Position numbers and translations under genes: made by a program
Part shown: positions 13,871 to 22,700 of the stretch, in pieces
Layout: each line of letters begins with the position of its first letter
Position numbering within the stretch: the first letter of the stretch is position 1
DNA from: Acidimicrobiaceae bacterium
GTDB lineage: Bacteria > Actinomycetota > Acidimicrobiia > Acidimicrobiales > Aldehydirespiratoraceae
DNA length: 33,877 nt
NCBI GenBank assembly: GCA_009844405.1
Contig: VYBO01000022.1
Location: 1-33,877, forward strand
Reading direction: 5' to 3'
The notes under the pieces: generated by a model
Seen by the model: the letters and a program-made list of their open reading frames with translations, nothing else
Told to the model about the DNA's origin: nothing
The model's database searches: none

Positions 13871-14161
13871 ATGGAGCGGATCGGAGTGCGGGAGCTGCGA
13901 CAGCACGCCAGCCGGTGGCTGCGGCGCGTCGCGGAGGGCGAGACCTATGAGATCACCGTCCGGGGTGTTCCCGTGGCGCGGCTAAGTCCGGTGGCACCGC
14001 CGGGAAGCGTCCTGGAGCGACTGGCCGCCGAGGGACTGGTCACGCTCGCGACCGAGAATCTCGACGAGGTGATGGAAAGGCTCGGGCTGCCGCTGGAGAT
14101 CCCGCCCGGCGAGCAGTCGCCCAGTGAGCGCCTGGCCGAACTGCGTCGCGATGAGCGGTGA
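13871..14161 (+). CDS. Phd/YefM-type antitoxin
   Basis: This 96-residue protein starts MERIGVRELRQHASRWLRRV and continues AEGETYEITVRGVPVARLSP, the DNA-binding Phd/YefM fold. A C-terminal segment with LAELRRDER would wrap the toxin. It overlaps the PIN toxin gene by 11 nt. The product likely binds the dyad directly upstream and represses the operon. Phd-family antitoxins paired with PIN toxins are common in actinobacteria, where they are often called VapB. Confidence 0.85.
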   Translation: MERIGVRELRQHASRWLRRVAEGETYEITVRGVPVARLSPVAPPGSVLERLAAEGLVTLATENLDEVMERLGLPLEIPPGEQSPSERLAELRRDER

Positions 14162-14552
14162 TCAGTGGTTCTTGGACGCTTCGGCCTTCATCAAGCTGCT
14201 AGTAGCCGAGCCGGAATCGGAGGAGCTGGTGCGACTGACGGACGGCAGCCCGCTGGCATCGTCAGACTTACTTCGAACCGAGGCTCGGCGCGCGGTCGCT
14301 CGCCAGCCGGCATATGTGATGCGAAGCTGCGACGAACTCCTGGCCGGAGTCCACAAGGTCCGGCTCACCCCCGCCCTGTTGGACCGGGCCGGCCGCATTC
14401 CTGGCCCCGGACTGCGCTCGCTCGATGCGATCTACGTGGCATGCGCCGAACAACTCGGTGACGATTTGGCCGGCTTCGTCAGCTACGACAGCCGCCAGCT
14501 TGCCGCGGCGCGGGAGTTGGGTATTCGCACAGCCTCCCCCGGCGTGTTGTGA
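14151..14552 (+). CDS. PIN-domain toxin (VapC-like ribonuclease)
   Basis: The 133-residue product has the four acidic PIN residues: D9 (FLDASAFIKLL), E44 (LRTEARRAVA), D92 (RSLDAIYVACA) and D113 (VSYDSRQLAAA). Such toxins are Mg-dependent RNases that cut tRNA or rRNA and are held inactive by their antitoxin. ATG 14151 lies inside the antitoxin gene; an in-frame opening at 14124 would add residues that do not fit the family. Confidence 0.88.
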   Translation: MSGDQWFLDASAFIKLLVAEPESEELVRLTDGSPLASSDLLRTEARRAVARQPAYVMRSCDELLAGVHKVRLTPALLDRAGRIPGPGLRSLDAIYVACAEQLGDDLAGFVSYDSRQLAAARELGIRTASPGVL

Positions 14553-14640
14553 TCTACGGCCTAGCCGCCGTCATGCTCTCTCTCGGTGGGGCCTGAGCGG
14601 CACCCGCTCCCAGCGGCGTGGCCGGTGACGAGGCAACCGA

Positions 14641-14646
14641 TACGTT
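14641..14646 (+). promoter_or_regulatory. -10-like box TACGTT, 7 nt before GTG 14654
   Basis: TACGTT (14641-14646) precedes GTG 14654 by exactly 7 nt, again the leaderless arrangement. No Shine-Dalgarno is present for this gene. The preceding 90 nt contain nothing else I recognise. Confidence 0.45.
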
Positions 14647-14653
14647 CTAACCG

Positions 14654-15337
14654 GTGACCGGCGAGCATTCGCCCCAGGAGCCCGGTGACGAGCGGGCGGC
14701 GCTGTTGAAGGCCGCGTACGCGGTCAAGAGCCCCGACGACAACCGGGCGCTGTACGCCAAGTGGGCGGCCACCTATGAGCAGTTCCTCAACGACTACCGC
14801 TACATCTATGCCCGGCAGGCGGCCGAGATGTTCGCCGAAAGGTCGCCGGCTGAAGGCGAACCGGTGCTCGACGCGGGATGCGGCACGGGTCGCCTGGGGT
14901 GGGAGCTGTCCCGGCTCGGGATCTCGCCGGTAGACGGGATCGACATCTCGCCCGAGATGCTGGCCAAGGCCGGCACCATGTCAGGGCCCGACGGGGCGCC
15001 CTCCTACCGCCACCTCATGGCGGGCGACCTCACCGGTTCCATCGACCTGGGTACCGACAGCTACTCGGGCCTGGTCAGCTCCGGCGTGTTCACCCATGGG
15101 CATCTCGGGCCGGACGCGCTGGCGGAGCTGCTGCGGGTGGTCCGGCCCGGCTCCGTCGGCGTGATCGGCGTCAACGCGTCCCTCTTCGAGTCCAACGGCT
15201 TCAAGGACCGCTTCGAGCGCTACGCCTCCGACGGTGTCATCGACGACCTGGACGTGCAGTTGCGCAGTGTGTACGAGGACGCCGACGACAGCAACGCCAA
15301 CCACTTCGCCTCCATCGCCACGTTCATCGTCAACTGA
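14654..15337 (+). CDS. Class I SAM-dependent methyltransferase
   Basis: This 227-residue protein has VLDAGCGTGRLGWELSRLG (SAM motif I), DGIDISPEMLAKA (motif II) and LLRVVRPGSVGVIGVNA (post-motif segment). The N-terminal helix region (YAKWAATYEQFLNDYRYIYA) is like that of small WBSCR27-type methyltransferases. The substrate is unknown. It is not obviously related to the methyltransferase at 11419-12360. It stands alone between the toxin-antitoxin pair and the convergent secG gene. Confidence 0.82.
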   Translation: MTGEHSPQEPGDERAALLKAAYAVKSPDDNRALYAKWAATYEQFLNDYRYIYARQAAEMFAERSPAEGEPVLDAGCGTGRLGWELSRLGISPVDGIDISPEMLAKAGTMSGPDGAPSYRHLMAGDLTGSIDLGTDSYSGLVSSGVFTHGHLGPDALAELLRVVRPGSVGVIGVNASLFESNGFKDRFERYASDGVIDDLDVQLRSVYEDADDSNANHFASIATFIVN

Positions 15338-15365
15338 CGGAAGACGGCTGCTCGTCGACGGTCGC

Positions 15366-15590
15366 TCAGATGATCAGGGCGTAGGAGATCGACGCGAAGG
15401 CGAAGACCAGAGCGGCGACCACGGTGATCCGGTCGAGGTTGCGCTCCACCACGGTGGAACCGGCCGCCTGGGCGCCGAGCCCGCCGCCGAACATGTCCGA
15501 CAGGCCGCCGCCCTTGCCGCTGTGCAGCAGCACGAGGAACACCAGCAGCATCGCCGACAGCACGTGCAGCGGGGCGACGAACCAGATCAC
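15366..15590 (-). CDS. secG: Protein translocase subunit SecG
   Basis: The 74-residue protein has two membrane helices (residues about 3-23 and 54-73). The conserved loop between them contains LHSGKGGGLSDMFGGG, the SecG hallmark. SecG aids SecYEG-mediated export. It is the last gene of the gap-pgk-tpiA-secG run, a common actinobacterial order. GTG 15590 lies 6 nt after TAGCCT (15602-15597), so it may also have its own leaderless transcript. Confidence 0.93.
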   Translation of the reverse strand: MIWFVAPLHVLSAMLLVFLVLLHSGKGGGLSDMFGGGLGAQAAGSTVVERNLDRITVVAALVFAFASISYALII

Positions 15591-15596
15591 GGTGCG

Positions 15597-15602
15597 AGGC
15601 TA
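15597..15602 (-). promoter_or_regulatory. -10-like box TAGCCT, 6 nt before secG
   Basis: On the minus strand TAGCCT (15602-15597) is followed by 6 nt and GTG 15590, within the 50-nt gap after tpiA. This would allow separate leaderless transcription of secG. Confidence 0.35.
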
Positions 15603-15640
15603 CCAGTGCTCCGAGCCGGCGCCGCCGGCCGCGGTCGGGC

Positions 15641-16465
<825 letters not shown>

Positions 16466-16487
16466 CGGCTCGTCCTTTCTCGTCGTC

Positions 16488-17618
16488 TCACTGCAGGCTC
16501 TGTCCTCTCAGCGCTGCCAGCCCCGGCAGGTCGCCCTTCTCGATCAGCTCCAGCGACGCTCCGCCGCCGGTGGACACGTGATCCATGTCCCGGTCGACCC
16601 CGAAGCGTCGAGCCGCCGCCGCGCTGTCGCCCCCACCCACCACAGTCATGGCCCTGGTCTCGGCCATGGCTGCGGCCACCGCGCCCGTCCCGCCGCCGAA
16701 GCGGGGATCCTCGAACACGCCCATCGGGCCGTTCCAGAAGACCGTCCCGGCCTCGTGGATCACGTCCCCGAATTGGGCCGCGCTCCCGGGACCGATGTCC
16801 ACCCCCATCCACCCGTCGGGCACGCCCGCTCCCACCTGGCGCACTTCGCCGCCCGCGCCGGGGTCGCCCAGCACGCCGCCGGGACCCAGCGCGGTAAGGT
16901 CGTAGGGCAGGTGGATCGGAGTGGGCCCGTCGAGCAGTTCCCGGCAGTGGTCCACCATCGAGTCCTCGCACAGCGAGGCGCCCACCCGGTGGCCCCGGGC
17001 CTTCAGGAAGGTGAAGCACATGGCTCCGCCGATCACCAGGGCGTCCACCAGCGCCAGCAGCGCGTCGATCACTCCCAGCTTGTCCGACACCTTGGCCCCG
17101 CCCAGCACGGCCACGAACGGCCGCCGGGGCGCGTCCCGCAGGCCGCCCAGCACCTCCACCTCCCGGGCCAGCAGCCGGCCCGCGGCCGACGGCAGCCATC
17201 GGGGCGGGCCCACGATGGAGGCATGAGCCCGGTGCGACGCCCCGAAGGCGTCGTTCACGTAGGCGTCGTGGCCCTCCACCAGGCGCTCGGCGAGACCCGG
17301 ATCGTTGGCGGTCTCGCCCGGCTCGAAGCGCAGGTTCTCGAGCAGCTCCACCTCCGGGGCCAGCTCCTCCAGCCGCCGGCGGACCGGCTGCACCGAGTAG
17401 CGGGGATCGGGTCGTCCCTTCGGGCGGCCCAGATGGGTGCAGGCGGTGACGGTCGCCCCGCGGGCCAGCAGCCAGCGCAGCGTGGGAAGCGCAGCCCGGA
17501 TGCGCAGGTCGTCGGCGATCTCCGTGCCGTTGGTGAGCGGGACGTTGAAGTCGACCCGCACCAGTACCGAGCGGCCCTCCAGCGCGCCCAGGTCCTCCAG
17601 ACAGGGAACGGGCAGCAC
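16488..17618 (-). CDS. pgk: Phosphoglycerate kinase
   Basis: This 376-residue kinase makes ATP from 1,3-bisphosphoglycerate. Family segments in order are VLVRVDFNVPL, HLGRPKGRPD, NDAFGASHRAHAS, LGGAKVSDKLGV, GGAMCFTFLKARG, FWNGPMGVFE and VGGGDSAAAARRFG. Length is slightly below the usual 390-400. The start is GTG 17618, 28 nt after gap, with no clear ribosome site, so coupling to gap is possible. Confidence 0.96.
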   Translation of the reverse strand: MLPVPCLEDLGALEGRSVLVRVDFNVPLTNGTEIADDLRIRAALPTLRWLLARGATVTACTHLGRPKGRPDPRYSVQPVRRRLEELAPEVELLENLRFEPGETANDPGLAERLVEGHDAYVNDAFGASHRAHASIVGPPRWLPSAAGRLLAREVEVLGGLRDAPRRPFVAVLGGAKVSDKLGVIDALLALVDALVIGGAMCFTFLKARGHRVGASLCEDSMVDHCRELLDGPTPIHLPYDLTALGPGGVLGDPGAGGEVRQVGAGVPDGWMGVDIGPGSAAQFGDVIHEAGTVFWNGPMGVFEDPRFGGGTGAVAAAMAETRAMTVVGGGDSAAAARRFGVDRDMDHVSTGGGASLELIEKGDLPGLAALRGQSLQ

Positions 17619-17646
17619 AGGCTGGGCGATACGGCGGCGCGACCGC

Positions 17647-18657
17647 TCAGAGGTTGGCCGCGCCGACGATCTTGGCCATGTCCACCAGCCGGTTCGAGTA
17701 GCCCCACTCGTTGTCGTACCAGCCGTTGACCTTCACCAGGTCGCCCATGGCCATGGTCAGCCCCGCGTCGAAGGTGCAGGATGCGGGCGAGCCGACGATG
17801 TCGGCCGACACCAGTGGGGCCTCGCTGTAGTCGAGCACACCGGCCAGCGGACCGTCGGCGGCGGCCTCGGCGAAGGCCTGGTTGATCGCGTCGACGCTGG
17901 GCTCGGCGGCCAGCCTGGCCGTGAAGTCGGTGATGGAGCCGTCGGGGATGGGCACCCTGAGGGAGATCCCGTCGAGGCGTCCCTGCATCGCTTGCAGCAC
18001 CAGCCCGGTGGCCCGGGCCGCGCCGGTGGAGGTCGGCACGATGTTCACAGCGGCGCCGCGGGCCCGGCGCAGGTCGGAATGGGGACCGTCCACCAGGGCC
18101 TGATCGCCGGTGTAGGCGTGGACGGTGGTCATCAGGCCCCGATCGACCCCGAAGGCGTCGTCGAGCACCTTGACCATGGGCACGAAGCAGTTGGTGGTGC
18201 ACGACGCGTTCGACACCACGGTGTGCACCTCCGGGTCGAACTGGTCGTCGTTGACGCCGACCACGAATGTGGCGTCCGCCCCCGAACACGGCGCCGAGAC
18301 CAGCACCCGGGGAGCGCCCCCGTCGAGATGGCGGGCCGCGGCGTCGCGCTTGGTGAAGATGCCGGTGGACTCCACCACCACGTCCACTCCGAGGTCGCCC
18401 CACGGGAGCTCCTCGGGATTGCGAGCCGACAGGACCCGCAGCGAGTCGCCGCCGACGCTCAGCACATCCCCGTCGACCGACACCCCGTCTCCGAGGCGGC
18501 CGTGGACCGAGTCGTAGCTCAGCAGGTGGGCCATGGTGTCGATCGACCCGATGTCGTTGACCGCCACCACGTCGAGGTCCGCACCCTGGTTCCGCGCGGC
18601 CCGGTAGAAGTTGCGTCCGATGCGGCCGAAGCCGTTGATGCCCACTCGAATGCTCAT
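17647..18657 (-). CDS. gap: Glyceraldehyde-3-phosphate dehydrogenase
   Basis: This 336-residue enzyme oxidises glyceraldehyde 3-phosphate with NAD(P) and phosphate. It begins IRVGINGFGRIGRNFYRAAR (dinucleotide-binding). The catalytic cysteine is C153 in SNASCTTNCF, with H180 in TTVHAYTGDQ. The C-terminal WYDNEWGYSNRLVDM is complete. The coenzyme-selecting segment is VAVNDIGSID. There is no Shine-Dalgarno; TAGCCT lies 7 nt before ATG 18657, suggesting a leaderless start of the glycolytic operon independent of rapZ. Confidence 0.97.
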   Translation of the reverse strand: MSIRVGINGFGRIGRNFYRAARNQGADLDVVAVNDIGSIDTMAHLLSYDSVHGRLGDGVSVDGDVLSVGGDSLRVLSARNPEELPWGDLGVDVVVESTGIFTKRDAAARHLDGGAPRVLVSAPCSGADATFVVGVNDDQFDPEVHTVVSNASCTTNCFVPMVKVLDDAFGVDRGLMTTVHAYTGDQALVDGPHSDLRRARGAAVNIVPTSTGAARATGLVLQAMQGRLDGISLRVPIPDGSITDFTARLAAEPSVDAINQAFAEAAADGPLAGVLDYSEAPLVSADIVGSPASCTFDAGLTMAMGDLVKVNGWYDNEWGYSNRLVDMAKIVGAANL

Positions 18658-18664
18658 GGCGCAG

Positions 18665-18670
18665 AGGCTA
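18665..18670 (-). promoter_or_regulatory. -10-like box TAGCCT, 7 nt before gap
   Basis: TAGCCT (18670-18665 on the minus strand) is followed by exactly 7 nt and ATG 18657, inside the 49-nt gap after rapZ. It would drive gap-pgk-tpiA-secG as a leaderless transcript. Confidence 0.45.
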
Positions 18671-18706
18671 GGCCGGGCCGGGCGGCCTCCGGGGGGATGT
18701 CCGCGC

Positions 18707-19570
18707 CTATCTGTCGATGTCGCGGTGCACCACCGCCGGCTCGTGGCCCATGGCGCCCAGCACCCCGGCGAAATGCTCGGTGACGGCCACCGAGCGGTGC
18801 CGCCCGCCGGTGCAGCCGAAGGCCACCGTCAGGTACGACTTGCCCTCGTTCACGTACTGGGGCACCAGCACAGCCAGCAGCGATTCCATGCGCTCGAGGA
18901 ACTCTTCCGTCACCGGCTGCGACATCACGTAGCCGGCCACCTGGGCGTCGAGACCGCTGAGGGGCCGCAGCTCGTCCACATAGTGGGGGTTGGGCAGGAA
19001 CCGGCAGTCGATCACGATGTCCACGTCGAGGGGGATGCCGTGCGTGTAGCCGAACGACAGGACCGTGATCCGCATGGTCTGGCCCTCGCCGACGCCGAAC
19101 AGCTCGGCCATGCGATCCCGCAGTTGGTGGATGTTGAGATCGGAGGTGTCGACGACCACGTCGGCGGTGGCCCGCACCGGCTCCAGCGCCGCCCTCTCGG
19201 CCTCGATGGCCTCGGCCAGCGTGGCCGTGGAGGCCCCGCCGGCCTCCGCGAACGGGTGGCGGCGCCGGGTGGACTCGTACCGCCGGACGAGCACGTCGGT
19301 GGCGGCGTCGAGGAACAGGATCCGCATCTCGGAGATGCCGGAGCGCAGGCCGTCGATCGTGCTCACGATCTCGTCGTGGTAGCGGCCGGTTCCCACCACC
19401 AGAGCGAGACGGTCGATGCCCGCGCCGGGAGCTCCGGCCAGCTCCGCCACCTTGGGAATGAGCGACGGCGGCAGGTTGTCCATCACGAACCAGCCGAGGT
19501 CCTCAAGGTTGTTGGCGGCGTGGCTGCGGCCCGCTCCCGACATCCCCGCGATCACGACGAATGCACTCAC
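18707..19570 (-). CDS. rapZ: RapZ/YvcJ-type nucleotide-binding protein
   Basis: This 287-residue protein starts with a P-loop, VIAGMSGAGRSHAANNLEDL, followed by GWFVMDNLPPSLIP. It has the conserved C-terminal segments DCRFLPNPHYVDELRPLSG and YLTVAFGCTGGRHRSVAV. RapZ homologues are RNase adaptors or nucleotide-sensing regulators. The P-loop lysine is Arg (GAGRS), as is common in actinobacterial members. GTG 19570 is the start. In most actinobacteria yvcK and whiA follow rapZ before gap; here gap follows after 49 nt. Upstream, an SDR/hydantoinase block separates it from uvrC, its usual neighbour. Confidence 0.92.
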   Translation of the reverse strand: MSAFVVIAGMSGAGRSHAANNLEDLGWFVMDNLPPSLIPKVAELAGAPGAGIDRLALVVGTGRYHDEIVSTIDGLRSGISEMRILFLDAATDVLVRRYESTRRRHPFAEAGGASTATLAEAIEAERAALEPVRATADVVVDTSDLNIHQLRDRMAELFGVGEGQTMRITVLSFGYTHGIPLDVDIVIDCRFLPNPHYVDELRPLSGLDAQVAGYVMSQPVTEEFLERMESLLAVLVPQYVNEGKSYLTVAFGCTGGRHRSVAVTEHFAGVLGAMGHEPAVVHRDIDR

Positions 19571-19600
19571 GCGCCGATCATGGTAGTTGCGGGCCCCGCG

Positions 19601-19710
19601 CTAGATGATCGCGGTCTCGACGAACGGCTCGCCCCGGGCGATGCGAAGAACGCCACCGAGGAGCCCATGATCGCCCCGCCTGCGATCACCACGTCGTAGG
19701 AGTGCTTCAA
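19601..19710 (-). pseudogene. Remnant of an FAD-dependent oxidoreductase (DAO family)
   Basis: TTG 19710, with GAGGGTGA upstream, opens LKHSYDVVIAGGAIMGSSVA, the FAD-binding N-terminus of sarcosine/glycine oxidase-like enzymes (GxGxxGxxxA pattern as GGAIMGSSVA). After about 20 residues the dinucleotide fold is lost. A shift of one base gives LRIARGEPFVETAII and a stop at 19601-19603, which resembles the C-terminal end of the same family. So the middle of the gene appears deleted, joining both ends. It lies 7 nt after the hydantoinase gene, so the intact gene was probably part of that operon. Confidence 0.6.
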
Positions 19711-19717
19711 TTCACCC

Positions 19718-22700
19718 TCAAGACACGTAGCCCTGGGCGAGGTCGTTGGCCGCCGCGGCCGGGTCGCGGCGGGCCGGGTCGCCGAAGCCGCCTCCACCGG
19801 GGAGCTCCAGGATCAGCCGCCGGCCCGCGGGCACGGTCTGCTTGCCCTTGGACCCGAAGGGCGTGCCGTCGTCGAGGCGCACCGCGCCGGATGCGCCGTC
19901 GAGGCCGCCGGCCCGGCCCCGGGCCGGGTTGTCGACCCGGTCGAACATGGCCGAGAACTCGAACAGGTACCCGTCGGCCGGAGCGATCTCGATGACCTGG
20001 CCCAACCCGCCCCGGAAGCGGCCGGCACCCCCGCTGTTCTCGCGGATCTCCTTGCGCCACACGATGATCGGGCCCACCTGCTCGGTGGCCTCGACGCTCA
20101 TGGTCCGCACCCCCGACGGGAAGGCGGTGGCGGTGAGCCCGTCGAGGCCGGGCCGGGCGCCGGTGCCCCCGCTGTTGAACATCAGGATCTCCACCGGCGG
20201 CCGCGGGTCGGCCGGATCGGCGCCGCGGGCGCTGGCCTGGAAGTTCCACAGCGCCCCCGAGCCCTCGGCCGGCACCGCGTCGGGCCGGGCCGGCGCGACC
20301 GCGCCCAGGCACAGGTCGGTCACGAAGTGGCCGATCACATGACGAACCGCCACCGGGGCGGGCGCCACCGCGTTGAGGATGGTGCCCGGCGGCGAGCTCA
20401 CGGTGAACGGCGCCAGCGAGGCGTAGTTGTTGGGCAGCTCTGGCACCAGGGCCACCAGCATCCCGTAAGTGAAGTAGGCCTGCGCGTAGGTGATCGGGAC
20501 GTTGATGCCGAACGGGCTCACCGGCGAAGTGCCTGTGAAGTCGGCGTGCATCCCCTCATCGGTGACGGTCACCTCCGCCGACAGGGTCACAGGGTCGCCG
20601 TAGCCGTCGACCCGCATCGTGTTGCGGTAGACGCCGTTGGGTACCCGCGCCAGCGCGTCGAGGGTGGCCCGGCGTGTGCGGTCGAACACGAAGGCGGCCA
20701 ACTCCTCCAGGTCGGCCAGGCCGAACTCGGACAGCATGTCGAGCAGCCGCCGCCGGCCGGTCTCGTTGGAAGCGGCCAGGCCGTGGATGTCGCCGATCAC
20801 CTGGTCGGGCTCCCGGACGTTGGCGCGCACGATCTCGACCAGGTCGCGGTTGAGCCGGCCCCGCTCGGCCCAGCGCATGATCGGGACGCGGAGGCCCTCC
20901 TCGTATAGCTCGCGCCCGTCGGGCCCGAACCCCCGACCGCCGATGTCCACCACGTGCGCGGTGGAGGCGAAGAAGCCGATCAGGGTCCCGTGCTCGCCGG
21001 GGCTGCGCTCCGTGAACACCGGCGTGGCCACGGTGAAGTCGTGGAGGTGGCCGGTGGCCTTCCACGGGTCGTTGGTCAGGTACACATCGCCCGGCCTCAT
21101 GCTGTCGACGCCGATCTCGTTGATGAAGTGGCCCAGGGACGCGGCCATGGTGTTGACGTGGCCGGGAGTGCCGGTGACGGCCTGCGCGATCATGCGGCCG
21201 GAGCGGTCGAACACGCCTGCCGACAGGTCCCCGGCCTCGCGCACCGAGGTTGAGAAGGCGGTCCGCACCAGGGTCAGGGCCTGCTCCTCCACCACCGAGA
21301 CGAGCCGGTTCCACATGATCTGCAGCGGCACCTCGCGGCTGGCGGCGCCGGCTCCGCTCTCGCGGCGCTGGTCCGGGGCCTCCGTCGGGCTGGGCAGTGC
21401 GTGCCGGCTCCGCGCCGCGTGGCTGTGTGCCCGCTGCCAGCCGGGCGCCTCGGTCGCCTCGGATGCTCGGGGACGGCCGGACGCGGCGATCCGTAGGGTC
21501 AGGTCGGCCTGCACCACGGCCTGATGGCCTGAGGCGACCACGGTGGTGGTCTGGTCCTCGGTGATCAGCGCCGGGCCGGCCACTGTGTCCCCGGCGGTCA
21601 GGGTGCCGCGGTCGAACACGGCCGTGGGCACCCTGCGGCCGGCGGCCAGGTCGTGCACCAGCCGAGTGCTCACGGCGTTCAGCGGCTCGCCGGCCGCGGC
21701 CGGCGCCACCGTGCGGGGAACCTCGCGCACCGAGGACACGGTCACCGACCAGCTCACCGCCTCGATGGTCAAGCCGTCGATGGCTCGACCGAAGAACGCC
21801 TCGTACGCCTTGATGAAGGCACCGGTGAGTTCCTGGGCGGCGATGTCGTCGAACTCCCCCTGGGGCAGCGCCACCGGGATCTCCCATCCCTGGCCCCGGT
21901 AGCGCATCAGCACCTCGCGTTCGGTGGTCACCGCCTCGGTGGTGCCCATCCGGACGAACGCTTCGGCCTCGGCGGTCAGCTCGTGTAGCACCGACTTCAC
22001 GCCCTCGGTGTCGAAGTCGTCGGAGGTGGCGTAGAAGCTGCGGGTGGCCTCGTAGGAGAACGGGGCGAGCAGGAACCCGATGGCTGAGCCGACGCCGGCG
22101 CCGACCGGCACCAACACCTCGTCGATGCCCAGCTTGTCGATCAGGCGGCAGGCGTGCAGCGGCGCCGCGCCCCCGAAGGCGACCATGGAGTATCCGGTGA
22201 GGTCCTTGCCGCTCTCCACCGCGTGGGTCCGGGCCGCGTTGGCCATGTTCTCGTCCACCACCGCGGCCACGCCCACCGCGGCAGCGTCGATGTCCGGGCG
22301 CGGTGGCGCCCCGGTGTCCGGTCCGGTGGTTTGGGCTGTTCCGGCCGCTCCGACTGCGGCTGTGCCGGCATCGAGTCCCAGGGGGTCGCCCACAGCTGAC
22401 CTGAGCGCCTCGGCCGCCCGCTGGACCGACAGAGAGATGCCGGAGGCGCCGAAGGTATCGGGGTGCAGCCGGCCAATCTGCACGTTGGCGTCGGTGACGG
22501 TGGCGGCCGTGCCCCCGCGGTCGTAGGACGCTGGGCCCGGATCGGCGCCCGCGCTCTGCGGGCCCACCCGGATCTGGCCCAGCGCGTCGACCGCGGCGAT
22601 GGAGCCGCCGCCCGCGCCGATCTCGATCATCTCGATGGTCGGCACCGAGATCGGCATGCCGCTGCCCTTCTTGAAGCGGGCGGTGCGGGCCGTCTCGAAG

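Noticed and set aside
18707..19570. P-loop lysine replaced by arginine in RapZ (GAGRS)
   Set aside because: Actinobacterial RapZ homologues commonly have GAGR here, so it is not a sign of decay.
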